64,000 nucleotides of DNA from NCBI RefSeq assembly GCF_025200925.1, contig NZ_CP104174.1, positions 6,386,001 through 6,450,000 of the forward strand, written 5' to 3'. Both the position numbers and the translations under genes were made by a program. Positions within the stretch are counted from its first letter, which is position 1. Every line of letters begins with the position of its first letter. Positions 42,690 to 51,104 of the stretch are shown in pieces. The DNA comes from Bradyrhizobium sp. CB1015. Lineage in GTDB: Bacteria; Pseudomonadota; Alphaproteobacteria; Rhizobiales; Xanthobacteraceae. The notes beneath the pieces were generated by a model. That model was not told where the DNA came from and ran no database searches. It saw only the letters and a list, made by a program, of their open reading frames with translations.

Positions 42690-44251
42690 TGGTGCTTCCC
42701 ATGTCCGCTTCGATGAAGGATGACACGGCAGCTCAGGAGCGCATCTTTCGGATGCTGACCGACCATCCCGGCGTGGCGCGCATCGACACGCATGCTGCCT
42801 CGGTGTTCCTGGACGCAAAGCGCGCGCTGAAGATCAAGCGCGCCGTCCGGTTTCCCTTCCTCGACTATTCGACGCTCGAGAAGCGCAAGGCGGCTTGCGA
42901 GGAGGAGATCCGGATCAACCGGCCGCTAGCGCCGCAGATCTATCATGGCGTCGTTGCGATCACGGAAGAGCCGGATGGATCGGTGAAGGTCGACGGCGCC
43001 GGCCGGCCGATCGAATATGCGGTCGACATGTCGCGCTTCGACGAAAGCAGGACGCTGGATCGTCTGGCCAAGGCCGGCCCGCTGGACGCGAAGCTTGCCT
43101 CGGCCGCCGCCGACGCAATCGCGGCTTCGCACGTGGCGGCGACGCGCGCCGACGGAAAGGCGTGGGTCTCCTCCATCCCGGCCCTGATCGACGGCAACAC
43201 GAATGGTCTGCGGGCCGGCGGACATTTCAGCGCCGACGAGATCGAGCAACTCGGCAAGGCCTCGCACACGGCCTATCTGCGTATTCGTCCCCTGCTCGCA
43301 GAGCGCGGCCGCCGGGGCTTCGTGCGCCGCTGCCATGGCGATCTGCATCTGGCAAACATTGTTCTGATCGATGATCGACCCGTGCTGTTCGATGCGATCG
43401 AGTTCGACGCGCAGATGGCGACGGTCGACGTGCTTTACGATCTCGCATTCACGCTGATGGACCTGTTGCAGCACCATCAGCCGAGCGCGGCAAACATGGT
43501 GCTGAACCGCTATCTCGCCGCGACCCCGGCCGACAATCTCGACGCGCTCTCGACCCTACCGCTGTTCATGTCGATCCGGGCGGCGATCCGCGCCCAGGTT
43601 AGCTTGGCGCGGCTCAAGCGGCCGCATTCCGACGGTCCCGGCATTCTCGACCAGGCGCGACGCTATTTCGAGCTCGCGGGCATGCTGATCCGTCCTCCTG
43701 CGCCGCGTCTGATTGCGGTGGGCGGACTGTCCGGCACGGGAAAGACCGCCTTGGCGCACGCGCTCGCGCCGGTCGTGGCACCGGAGCCGGGCGCCGTCGT
43801 GCTGCGTAGCGATCTCGTCCGCAAGCAGATGTTCGGGGTCGAAGACACCCACCGCCTGCCGCCTTCCGGCTATACGCCGGAGGTCACGGCCCGCGTCTAC
43901 GACACGCTGGTCCAGCATGCCCGGCGGGTGCTGGCGCAGGGCCATTCGGCGATCATCGACGGCGTATTCGCTCGCGAGGACGAACGCGACGCGATCGCCG
44001 CGCTGGCGCGCGAGCGCAACGTGGCGTTGAACGGGCTGTTCCTGGTCGCGGACCTCGCGACCCGGCGGGCGCGCATCGGCAACCGCCGGGGAGACGCATC
44101 GGACGCCACGCCGGAGGTTGCCGCGCTGCAAGAGCACTATAATATCGGCCATGTCGGCTGGGCGACCATCGATGCATCCGGGACACAGGAGCAGACGCTT
44201 CAGAACTGCCGGAACGTCATCGCTGAGGGGCAAACAAGGCAATCAGACTGA
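42689..44251 (+). CDS. Fused aminoglycoside-phosphotransferase-like kinase and P-loop ATPase
   Basis: The 520-residue protein has an N-terminal APH/choline-kinase-like domain with catalytic HGDLHLANIVLIDDRPVLFDAIEFD (residues ~210-235; HGDLHLAN and the following D are the kinase signature), and a C-terminal P-loop ATPase domain with Walker A GGLSGTGKTALAHALA near 350 and the SDLVRKQMFG segment. Such fusions are found as a single protein in proteobacteria; the substrate is unknown. The first ATG 42689 overlaps the upstream TGA (TGATG); the second ATG is at 42701. It sits between an alcohol dehydrogenase and a CHAD protein, in an FNR-type operon. Confidence 0.8.
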   Translation: MVLPMSASMKDDTAAQERIFRMLTDHPGVARIDTHAASVFLDAKRALKIKRAVRFPFLDYSTLEKRKAACEEEIRINRPLAPQIYHGVVAITEEPDGSVKVDGAGRPIEYAVDMSRFDESRTLDRLAKAGPLDAKLASAAADAIAASHVAATRADGKAWVSSIPALIDGNTNGLRAGGHFSADEIEQLGKASHTAYLRIRPLLAERGRRGFVRRCHGDLHLANIVLIDDRPVLFDAIEFDAQMATVDVLYDLAFTLMDLLQHHQPSAANMVLNRYLAATPADNLDALSTLPLFMSIRAAIRAQVSLARLKRPHSDGPGILDQARRYFELAGMLIRPPAPRLIAVGGLSGTGKTALAHALAPVVAPEPGAVVLRSDLVRKQMFGVEDTHRLPPSGYTPEVTARVYDTLVQHARRVLAQGHSAIIDGVFAREDERDAIAALARERNVALNGLFLVADLATRRARIGNRRGDASDATPEVAALQEHYNIGHVGWATIDASGTQEQTLQNCRNVIAEGQTRQSD

Positions 44252-45237
44252 TGCGGGCAAGGAAGACGCGACCCACCACGCGCTCGACGGCGACCACGCA
44301 TGCCAAGCCGGCGACGCGGCGCAACGCGCTGCCCGCCCGCCTCAGCCCCGGCATGGCCTGCGACACGGCCTTCCGGATCATCGCCCGCCGTCACCTCGAC
44401 GCGGTGATGGCCCAGCACGACGGCACCTGCCGCGGCGATCCCGATGCGCTGCACCAGATCCGGATCGCACTGACGCATCTGCGGACTGCCATCCGCTTCT
44501 TCTCGCCGATGGTCGACGATGCGCTGCGGCCGGATGTCTGGGCCGAACTGAAATGGCTGAACGGTCAGCTCGGCATGGTGCGGGACCTCGACGTGGCAAT
44601 CGAGCGGATCGTCGCAGAAAGTGGCGCCGAGCTCGCCGTGGTGGCCGAGCTTCAGCGCTGGGACGAGAAGCGCGCGGAGAGTCACCGGCTGCTGGCGCGC
44701 GCGCTGCAATCGGCGCGGTGTCGCCGCCTGGTCGAGCAAACCTCAACGTGGATCGAAAGCGGCCCCTGGTCGACCCGCCGCAGCAAGGAAGCCATCCGGC
44801 TGCGCCGCCGCACCCTCGCCGACCATGCGACGGAGCGGCTGACCGAGTGGGAGACAACGCTGCTCAAGAAGGCCCGGAAGCTCAAGAGGCTCGATGTCGA
44901 GAAACGTCACAAGCTGCGGCTCCTTAACAAGCGGATGACCTATTCGGTCGAGTCGCTTGCGGATCTGTTCGACGATGGCGCGGCGGGGAAACAGAAGTCC
45001 ATCCTCAAGCAATTGCGCAAGGCACAACGGTCGCTCGGGCAATTGAACGACGACGCTCGGGGACAGGCGTTGGCGACGTCATTGAATGGCGCCGGCCTCG
45101 TAGCCAGTAATCGATTCCTCGATCGCAAGCGGGAAAAGAAGCTGTTGCGGAAGGCCTCGGCGGCCTACCGCAAATTGGACAAGGCCAAACCGTTCCGCTC
45201 CTCGGATCTCGCGCCGGGTTCGGAGTCGGAGGCTTAG
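44251..45237 (+). CDS. CHAD-domain protein
   Basis: The 328-residue protein has the CHAD pattern of conserved histidines and basic residues: DPDALHQIRIALTHLRTAIRFF near residues 65-87, RDLDVAIERI near 110 and HKLRLLNKRMTYSVESL near 210-228, with a strongly basic N-terminus. CHAD domains bind polyphosphate and are often next to polyphosphate or PHA genes. It overlaps the preceding stop at TGATG and the stop of the convergent phaC by 4 bp. Its location next to phaC may link polyphosphate binding with PHA granules. Confidence 0.85.
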   Translation: MRARKTRPTTRSTATTHAKPATRRNALPARLSPGMACDTAFRIIARRHLDAVMAQHDGTCRGDPDALHQIRIALTHLRTAIRFFSPMVDDALRPDVWAELKWLNGQLGMVRDLDVAIERIVAESGAELAVVAELQRWDEKRAESHRLLARALQSARCRRLVEQTSTWIESGPWSTRRSKEAIRLRRRTLADHATERLTEWETTLLKKARKLKRLDVEKRHKLRLLNKRMTYSVESLADLFDDGAAGKQKSILKQLRKAQRSLGQLNDDARGQALATSLNGAGLVASNRFLDRKREKKLLRKASAAYRKLDKAKPFRSSDLAPGSESEA

Positions 45238-47060
45238 GTGTGGACGTAGTCCCCCGGCGCATCGGGCAGGCCAAGGGCGCCGCCAAGTCCGATCCGCGGG
45301 GGATCGCAGGGCGCACCGGAGCGCGCTGCCAGCCAATTGGTCCATTCCGGCCACCACGAGCCCTCGACGCGCGGAGCCAGCTTCAGCCATTCGTCCGCAC
45401 CGACATAGGGCGCGTCAGCAGCCTTGGTCAGGACCTGATAGAAGTGGCCCTCCTCCTGCGGAGGCGCGACGACGCCGGCATTGTGACCGCCGCTGGTCAA
45501 CAGGAACGTCACGTCGGCATCGACCTGATAGTGGATCTTGTAGACGGATCGCCATGGCGCCACGTGATCGGCGAGCGTGCCGACCACGAACATCGGGGTG
45601 TGAATGTCCGATAGCGAGACACTCCTGCATTCGACCCGATAGCGACCTTCCGCCAGATCGTTGTTCAGGAATAGCTTGCGCAGATACTCCGAGTGCATGC
45701 GAAAAGGCAGCCGCGTGGCGTCGGCATTCCAGGCCATCAGGTCGTTCGGTGGCGAGCCGTCGCCCATCAGATAGTCACGCGAGAGCCGCGACCAGATCAG
45801 CTCGTTGGAGCGCAGCAGCTGGAACGCGCCCGCCATCTGTGTCGTATCGAGGTAGCCGCGCTGCCACATCATGTCTTCGAGGAAGGCAACCTGGCTCTCG
45901 TTGATGAACAGCGTCAATTCGCCGGCTTCGGTGAAATCGGTTTGTGCGGCGAGAAGCGTGACGGTGCCGAAACGGTTGTCGCCGTCCCGCCCCATGGCCG
46001 CCGCGGCGATCGACAGCAACGTCCCGCCAAGACAATAGCCGAGCGCATGGATCTTCCGACCCGGCACGATCTGGCCGATCATGTCCAGTGCCGCCATCAC
46101 GCCCAGCTTGCGGTAGTCGTCGAAGGCAACATCCCGATCGTTCGCGTCCGGATTGCGCCAGGAGATCGCGAAGACGGTGAAGCCCTGAGCGGTCAGGTAT
46201 TTGACCAGGGAATTCTGCGGCGACAGATCGAGGATGTAGTACTTCATGATCCAGGCCGGCACGATCAGAATCGGCTCCGGCCGCACCTGCGCAGTCGTCG
46301 GATGGTACTGAATCAGCTCGATCAGGCTGTTGCGGTAGACCACCTTGCCGGGCGAAGCCGCCACCGTCTTGCCGACGACGAACTGATCCTCGCCCGCCGG
46401 CTTCGAGCCGGAGAGCAGGCGCATCAGGTCGCTGCACCAGTTTTGCCAGCCGAAGACGAAATTCTCGCCGCCGCTCTGGAACGCTTTTTCCAGCACCTGC
46501 GGATTGGTGGCCGCGAAGTTCGAGGGCGCCAGCATGTCGAGCATCTGGCGCATCGAGAACTCGACGATGGCTTCATTTGCGTGGGACACGCCGCGTATGC
46601 CGGTCGTGGCATCGTGCCACCAACGTTCGGTGAGCAGAAACGCCTGCGCAAGCAGATTGAACGGCGCGGCTTCCCATTGCCGGTCCTTGAAGCGGCGATC
46701 CCGCTCCTGCGGCCGAATGACGGACCACGGCTCCCGCGATGTCGAGTGCGCGGCAGCTTCCAGGAAGCGGCCGGAATCGCGGAAGATGCTGCGGGAGAGC
46801 TCCATCTGGTGCTGAGGCGCCGCCGCAAGATGCGCACCCCAATCGAGCCAGGCGAGCGACAAGGCCACAGGCGAGATTCCGCCCGTGAACCGTGCCAGCA
46901 TGGCGTGAAACGCGCGATCGAGCGGATAAGAATCCGCTGCTTGCGGGCAAGTGCAGTCGGCCGGCGTCCCTGCGACCCTTCCGGCAATCTCGGCAGCGAG
47001 CCCGGCGGCGGGAGCTTGCAGCGGCGCTTCGGCCCGTTGAAAAATCTTCACGACGCTCAT
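45234..47060 (-). CDS. phaC: Class I poly(3-hydroxyalkanoate) synthase
   Basis: The 608-residue enzyme has the lipase-like box GYCLGG, in which the nucleophile is Cys343. The catalytic Asp is in GTLADHVAPW and the His in TSGGHNAGVV; the Trp in PPAWIMKYYILDL-like text (PAWIMKYYILDLSP near 268) completes the pocket. The N-terminal ~200 residues with WRDxxWxxxPFNLLAQAFLL-like sequence (QWEAAPFNLLAQAFLL) are typical of PhaC, and the length fits class I. It polymerises 3-hydroxyacyl-CoA into carbon-storage granules. An FNR-type box (TTGAGCTGCATCAA) 68-81 bp upstream would place the synthase among the low-oxygen genes. Confidence 0.93.
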   Translation of the reverse strand: MSVVKIFQRAEAPLQAPAAGLAAEIAGRVAGTPADCTCPQAADSYPLDRAFHAMLARFTGGISPVALSLAWLDWGAHLAAAPQHQMELSRSIFRDSGRFLEAAAHSTSREPWSVIRPQERDRRFKDRQWEAAPFNLLAQAFLLTERWWHDATTGIRGVSHANEAIVEFSMRQMLDMLAPSNFAATNPQVLEKAFQSGGENFVFGWQNWCSDLMRLLSGSKPAGEDQFVVGKTVAASPGKVVYRNSLIELIQYHPTTAQVRPEPILIVPAWIMKYYILDLSPQNSLVKYLTAQGFTVFAISWRNPDANDRDVAFDDYRKLGVMAALDMIGQIVPGRKIHALGYCLGGTLLSIAAAAMGRDGDNRFGTVTLLAAQTDFTEAGELTLFINESQVAFLEDMMWQRGYLDTTQMAGAFQLLRSNELIWSRLSRDYLMGDGSPPNDLMAWNADATRLPFRMHSEYLRKLFLNNDLAEGRYRVECRSVSLSDIHTPMFVVGTLADHVAPWRSVYKIHYQVDADVTFLLTSGGHNAGVVAPPQEEGHFYQVLTKAADAPYVGADEWLKLAPRVEGSWWPEWTNWLAARSGAPCDPPRIGLGGALGLPDAPGDYVHT

Positions 47061-47127
47061 GGCTGATTGTTCCCGCGGGCTTCTGTTCTACGCCCGCGGC
47101 AGGATATGGCGGCGCCTCCGCCGCGCG

Positions 47128-47141
47128 TTGAGCTGCATCAA
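47128..47141 (-). promoter_or_regulatory. FNR/FixK-type box for phaC
   Basis: TTGAGCTGCATCAA has one deviating position in the first half-site. The centre is 74 bp before ATG 47060, giving a ~33-nt leader at -41.5. This is the weakest of the seven boxes. Confidence 0.5.
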
Positions 47142-47188
47142 ATCGCTGCGCGGATCACAATCGGTCAATCAGGGCGAGCTTTGTCCGC

Positions 47189-47202
47189 TTGACCTGGGTC
47201 AA
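47189..47202 (+). promoter_or_regulatory. FNR/FixK-type box for the CBS/BON gene
   Basis: TTGACCTGGGTCAA has complementary half-sites TTGAC and GTCAA. The -41.5 rule places the start near 47237, 28 nt before ATG 47265 with its GGAG site. Confidence 0.68.
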
Positions 47203-47264
47203 ACCACACCCCGGGGGATCGACTAGGTTTGCGCATTGAAGTTGACATGCCAGCGGAGTTGTCC

Positions 47265-47993
47265 ATGCGCGCCCACCAGATCATGACCCGGTCGGTCATC
47301 TCGGTCACCCCCGACACCAGCATCGTCGAGGCGGCCAACATCATGCTGAAGCGACATGTCAGCGGCCTCACCGTGGTCGACGATACCGGCAAGCTGATCG
47401 GCGTGGTGTCGGAGGGAGATTTCATCCGCCGCAGCGAAATCGGCACCGGGCGCAAGCGCGGGCGATGGCTGCGGTTCATCCTGGGTCCGGGCAAATCCGC
47501 CAGCGACTTCGTCCACGAGCACGGACGCAAGGTCTCGGAAGTCATGACCGACTCGCCCGTGACCATCACCGAGGATACCGCGCTCGCAGAGATCGTCGAT
47601 CTCATGGAGCGGAACAACGTCAAGCGGCTGCCCGTCGTGCGTGGCGACAAGGTCGTCGGGATCGTATCCCGCGCCAACCTGTTGCAGGCGGTGGCGGGGC
47701 TCGCCCGCGACGTGCCGGACCCGACGGCCGATGACGACCACATTCGCAGCCGCATCATCGAGACCATGGAGAGGAACGACTGGTGCCCGTTCGGGCTGAA
47801 CGTCATCGTGCGCGACGGTATCGTTCATCTCAGCGGCGTCATCACCGAAGAGCGCGCACGGCAGGCCGCGGTCGTCGCCGCGGAGAACGTCGAGGGCGTG
47901 AAGAAGGTGCACGATCATCTGTGCTGGGTCGACGCCGTGTCCGGTGTCTATCTCAACTCGCCCGAAGACGACGAGCTCGCCAAAGCGAGCTAA
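47265..47993 (+). CDS. CBS-domain pair protein with C-terminal BON domain
   Basis: The 242-residue protein carries two CBS motifs (residues ~1-60: MRAHQIMTRSVISVTPDTSI, HVSGLTVVDDTGKLIGVVSEGDFI; and ~90-145: VMTDSPVTITEDTALAEIVDLM, RLPVVRGDKVVGIVSRANLLQ) and a BON domain at the end (RNDWCPFGLNVIVRDGIVHLSGVITEERARQAA). CBS pairs bind adenine nucleotides; BON domains bind membranes or lipids. I chose ATG 47265 because GGAG precedes it and because a FNR-box promoter fits. It is divergent from phaC and may sense energy charge under low oxygen. Confidence 0.87.
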   Translation: MRAHQIMTRSVISVTPDTSIVEAANIMLKRHVSGLTVVDDTGKLIGVVSEGDFIRRSEIGTGRKRGRWLRFILGPGKSASDFVHEHGRKVSEVMTDSPVTITEDTALAEIVDLMERNNVKRLPVVRGDKVVGIVSRANLLQAVAGLARDVPDPTADDDHIRSRIIETMERNDWCPFGLNVIVRDGIVHLSGVITEERARQAAVVAAENVEGVKKVHDHLCWVDAVSGVYLNSPEDDELAKAS

Positions 47994-48019
47994 CCAAGGC
48001 GAGCCGATCGCGGCAGGGT

Positions 48020-48484
48020 TCAGCTCGGAATGACGGCGGTGGCTTCGATCTCGACGCGCGCCGCCTTCTCGACGAGGCGGACGACCTGAACCAGGGCCAT
48101 CGCAGGATAGTGCGCTCCGAAGACGTCGCGGTAGACCTTGCCGAGCTCCTTCAGATTGGCCAGGTACTCGTCCATGTCGACGACGTACCAGGTCAGCCGC
48201 ACGAGGTGCTCGGGCCGGGCACCGGCCTCGGCCAGGATCGCGGCGATGTTGTCGAGAGTCTGGCGCACCTGCGCGACGAAGCCGTCCGCGAGACGCTCCT
48301 CGGCGTCCCAGCCGATCACCCCGCCGGTGACGACGATGCGTCCCTCGGCAGCGATGCCGTTGGCATAGCCCTTCGGCAGCGGCCAGCCCGACGGCTGCAG
48401 GATCTGCGCCTTGATGCGCGTTCCATCCTCGGCTGCGGTCGGCAGCACCGCCAGTTGCGGGCTTTTCGGCGTCGTCACTGACAA
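48020..48484 (-). CDS. RidA-family (YjgF) imine/enamine deaminase
   Basis: The 154-residue protein has the Rid fold: an N-terminal strand LQPSGWPLPKGYANGIAAEGRIVVTGGVIGW, then RQTLDNIAAILAEAGARPEHLVRLTWYVVDMDEYLAN and a C-terminal ARVEIEATAVIP (Arg-x-x-Val-Glu). RidA proteins speed hydrolysis of reactive enamines and imines. It is the second gene of the ligase operon (15 bp after the ligase). That is suggestive, because the pathway makes an enamine-type intermediate (2-amino-5-oxocyclohex-1-ene-carbonyl-CoA). Confidence 0.87.
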   Translation of the reverse strand: MSVTTPKSPQLAVLPTAAEDGTRIKAQILQPSGWPLPKGYANGIAAEGRIVVTGGVIGWDAEERLADGFVAQVRQTLDNIAAILAEAGARPEHLVRLTWYVVDMDEYLANLKELGKVYRDVFGAHYPAMALVQVVRLVEKAARVEIEATAVIPS

Positions 48485-48499
48485 TTCTCTATCCTTCTC

Positions 48500-50191
48500 T
48501 CATTCCGCGGCGACGCCTGAGGACGTCACTGCAGCCTGCGCCAGCTGCCGCAGGGCAAAGCGCTTCAGCTTGCCGGTTTCGGTCTTCGGCAATTGCGCGA
48601 CGAACTCGATGGCCCGCGGATATTTGTACGGCGCGATCTCGCGTTTGACATGCTCCTGCAACTCGGCCACCAGCTGAGCGTCAGGCGTCACGCCGGGCGC
48701 GGCAATGACGTAAGCCTTCACGATCATGCCGCGCGCTTCGTCAGGCGCACCGACCACACCGCACTCGGCAACCGCCGGATGCGTGAGCAGCGCCGCTTCG
48801 ACATCAGTTCCTGCGATGTTGTAGCCGGCTGACACGATCATGTCGTCCGAGCGCGACTGGTACCAGAAATAGCCGTCGCTATCCATCAAATAGGTGTCGC
48901 CGGTGATGTTCCAGCCGTTCTGGACGTATTTCCGCTGCCGCTCGTCGGCCAGATAGCGGCAGCCGGTCGGCCCGCGCACGGCGAGACGGCCCATCGTTCC
49001 GGGCGGCACGTCGCGGCCCTCATCATCGACGATCTTGGCCTCATAGCCCGGCACGGGCTTGCCGGTTGCGCCGGGGCGGATCTCGTCCTCGGTCGCGCTG
49101 ATGAAGATGTGCAGCATCTCGGTCGAGCCGATGCCGTCCATCAGCTTGATGCCGGTCGCCTTGAGCCAGGCATCGAATGTCGGCTTGGGAAGGGTCTCGC
49201 CCGCGGAGACGCATTTGCGGAGCGAAGAAATATCGCGGCCTGTGAGCTTGCCGAGCATGGCGCGGTATGCGGTCGGCGCCGTGAAGCAGACCGTGGTCTT
49301 GTACTGCTCGATCGCATTCAGAATGTCGTCCGGCGTCGTCTTCTCCAGCACGACGAAGGAGGCGCCGATATGCATCGGAAACAGCACGCCGCCGAAGCCG
49401 AAGGTGAAGGCGAGCGGCGCTGAGCCGATAAAGCGATCGTTTTGCTCGGCCCGCAGAATGTTGCGCGCGTATCCATCGCAGACCGCGAGCATGTCGCGAT
49501 GAAAATGCATGGTGCCCTTGGGATCACCGGTCGTGCCCGAGGTGAAGGCGATCAGGCAGATGTCGTCGGCCGTGGTGTCGACCGCTTTGAACTGCGGATT
49601 GGCATCGGCGATCAGCGCTTCGAGCGAATCCGCCGCGCCATTGCCCCAATAGACGACCCGCTCGAGACCGGGCGCCGTAGCTTTCGCCTTCTCCATCTCC
49701 TCGGCGAGCTTTCCGTCGCACAGCGCCAGCGTGATCTCCGCCTTCTGGATCGGATAGGACAGCTCCTTGGCGCGCAGCAGCGGCATCGTCGCCACGCAAA
49801 TTCCGCCGGCCTTGATCACCGCGAGATAGGCCGCAACCATCATCGGATTGTTGGCCGAGCGCAGCAGCACGCGCCCGCCGGTGACGAGACCGAGCTTGCC
49901 AACCAGCACATTGGCGATGCGGTTCACCAGCGCCTGCAGCTCGCGATAGGTGTAGCTGACGGCTGGGCTGATGACGCAAGGGGCATCGCCCCGGCCCTGC
50001 TCGACCCAGCGATCGAGGAAATAGCTGACGCAGTTCAGTCGCGGTGGATAGTGCAGCTCCGGCCGCGTGAAGATGAATTCGGGCCAGAGCTCGCGCGGCG
50101 GCAGATGTTGCCGCGCGAACGTATCGACATGGGCCGTCGCGGCGCTGCCGTCAGACGAGCCCGTTACTTGAATCTTGGCGGCGTTGGCCAT
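48500..50191 (-). CDS. 2-Aminobenzoate-CoA ligase (AMP-forming, benzoate-CoA ligase family)
   Basis: The 563-residue ANL enzyme has the A3 motif FTSGTTGDPKGTMHFHRD near residue 215, DGIGSTEMLHIF near 340, the A8 region NGWNITGDTYLMDSDGYF and the final catalytic Lys in KTETGKLKRFALRQL. It has the HLPPRELWPEFIFT N-terminus of the 2-aminobenzoate/benzoate-CoA ligase clade. It activates anthranilate to the CoA thioester, the first step of the aerobic hybrid pathway. AAAGGAG lies before ATG 50191, and the MarR-type operator TTTTAGGCTTAAAA 52 bp upstream. Benzoate or salicylate specificity is the alternative; the ACMR fusion nearby argues for 2-aminobenzoate. Confidence 0.87.
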   Translation of the reverse strand: MANAAKIQVTGSSDGSAATAHVDTFARQHLPPRELWPEFIFTRPELHYPPRLNCVSYFLDRWVEQGRGDAPCVISPAVSYTYRELQALVNRIANVLVGKLGLVTGGRVLLRSANNPMMVAAYLAVIKAGGICVATMPLLRAKELSYPIQKAEITLALCDGKLAEEMEKAKATAPGLERVVYWGNGAADSLEALIADANPQFKAVDTTADDICLIAFTSGTTGDPKGTMHFHRDMLAVCDGYARNILRAEQNDRFIGSAPLAFTFGFGGVLFPMHIGASFVVLEKTTPDDILNAIEQYKTTVCFTAPTAYRAMLGKLTGRDISSLRKCVSAGETLPKPTFDAWLKATGIKLMDGIGSTEMLHIFISATEDEIRPGATGKPVPGYEAKIVDDEGRDVPPGTMGRLAVRGPTGCRYLADERQRKYVQNGWNITGDTYLMDSDGYFWYQSRSDDMIVSAGYNIAGTDVEAALLTHPAVAECGVVGAPDEARGMIVKAYVIAAPGVTPDAQLVAELQEHVKREIAPYKYPRAIEFVAQLPKTETGKLKRFALRQLAQAAVTSSGVAAE

Positions 50192-50242
50192 CGCACGCTC
50201 CTTTCAGCATGGATTGCACCCGGCAGCACGATCTGGAAAACA

Positions 50243-50256
50243 TTTTAGGCTTAAAA
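50243..50256. promoter_or_regulatory. MarR-type operator upstream of the CoA ligase
   Basis: TTTTAGGCTTAAAA is the reverse complement of the core of the perfect palindrome at 56539-56564. Together with close variants at 50883, 50952, 58297 and 58374, it defines a motif present only at promoters of this cluster. Confidence 0.7.
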
Positions 50257-50337
50257 CAATTTGGCGCAATAGGGGATTTTGGGCAACCCGTGCTTTTTCC
50301 TGCGGCAAAAGGGCGGCGGGCTGTCGCGCCCGCGTGG

Positions 50338-50868
50338 CTACGGCCGGCGGCGGGCGGCCGACTTCTGCGCGGACGCCTTGGTCTTGGCGAGGAGGCGCAT
50401 CAATTCCCGCACGTCCTTCGGCGAGAGGTCGGCGAAGAGATCGGCGATCCAGGTCTCGTGCTCGGCGGCCATCCTGCGGAACTCGGCACGCCCGAGCTTG
50501 GTCAGCCGGATCACCTGGACGCGGCGGTCGGCCTCCGAGGTCCGCCGATCGAGATGGCCCGATTCCACCAGGCGCTCCACGAGGCCGGTCACATTGCCGT
50601 TCGACACCATCATGCGTTTGGAGACATCGGACAGGGTCATGCCGTCAGGCGCCTTGTCGAGCTGTGCCATTAGATCGAAACGCGGCAGCGTGACGTCGAA
50701 CCGCTGCCGCAGCCGGCCGCGCACCTCGCCCTCAATCAGCGTCGTGCAGGTCAAGAGCCGCAGCCACAGCCGAAGCTCTTCGGCATGGTCCTCCGGTGTT
50801 TCGACGGCCTTGGTCTCGGAATCGAGCATGTCGATGCAGTCACTCACGGCCGGCATTGGCGCCGGCAC
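50338..50868 (-). CDS. MarR-family transcriptional regulator
   Basis: The 176-residue protein has the MarR winged helix: LPRFDLMAQLDKAPDGMTLSDVSKRMMVSNGNVTGLVERL, with the wing ESGHLDRRTSEADRRVQVIRLT (core DRRTSEADRRVQVI). The LRLLTCTTLIEGEVRGRL helix and the C-terminal helix form the dimer interface. A close relative, BadR-type, controls aromatic CoA pathways. Alternative starts at 50856 and 50829 exist. The operator-like TTTGAGCTTCAAA lies 15 bp upstream and suggests autoregulation. CoA thioesters such as 2-aminobenzoyl-CoA are plausible ligands; this is inference. Confidence 0.88.
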   Translation of the reverse strand: MPAPMPAVSDCIDMLDSETKAVETPEDHAEELRLWLRLLTCTTLIEGEVRGRLRQRFDVTLPRFDLMAQLDKAPDGMTLSDVSKRMMVSNGNVTGLVERLVESGHLDRRTSEADRRVQVIRLTKLGRAEFRRMAAEHETWIADLFADLSPKDVRELMRLLAKTKASAQKSAARRRP

Positions 50869-50882
50869 GGATTCCCCAACGT

Positions 50883-50895
50883 TTTGAGCTTCAAA
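50883..50895. promoter_or_regulatory. MarR-type operator next to the MarR gene
   Basis: TTTGAGCTTCAAA has perfect 5-bp arms around GCT and fits the TTTNAGGCTTNAAA pattern in most positions. Its closeness to the start of the regulator gene suggests autorepression. Confidence 0.55.
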
Positions 50896-50951
50896 TAAAT
50901 CCGGGCCGGCTGCAAGTCCAAAGCTGCAACAATCGACCGCACACCGATTTC

Positions 50952-50964
50952 TTTAGGCTTCAAA
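50952..50964. promoter_or_regulatory. MarR-type operator upstream of the binding-protein gene
   Basis: TTTAGGCTTCAAA fits the cluster motif and lies about 140 bp before the ATG of the ABC binding-protein gene, between it and the divergent marR-type gene. Confidence 0.6.
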
Positions 50965-51104
50965 TAATTGGCGCGCCGCTTGCATGCACCGCTGCCCGCA
51001 GGATGCGACGCCTGGCGCTCAGCTTGCCGCGGCGGCCGTCATCGGCATAAGCTTTGGATTGGAATACGTGGCTTGCAGCGCAAGCCAATCGTCACGAGGG
51101 ACAG

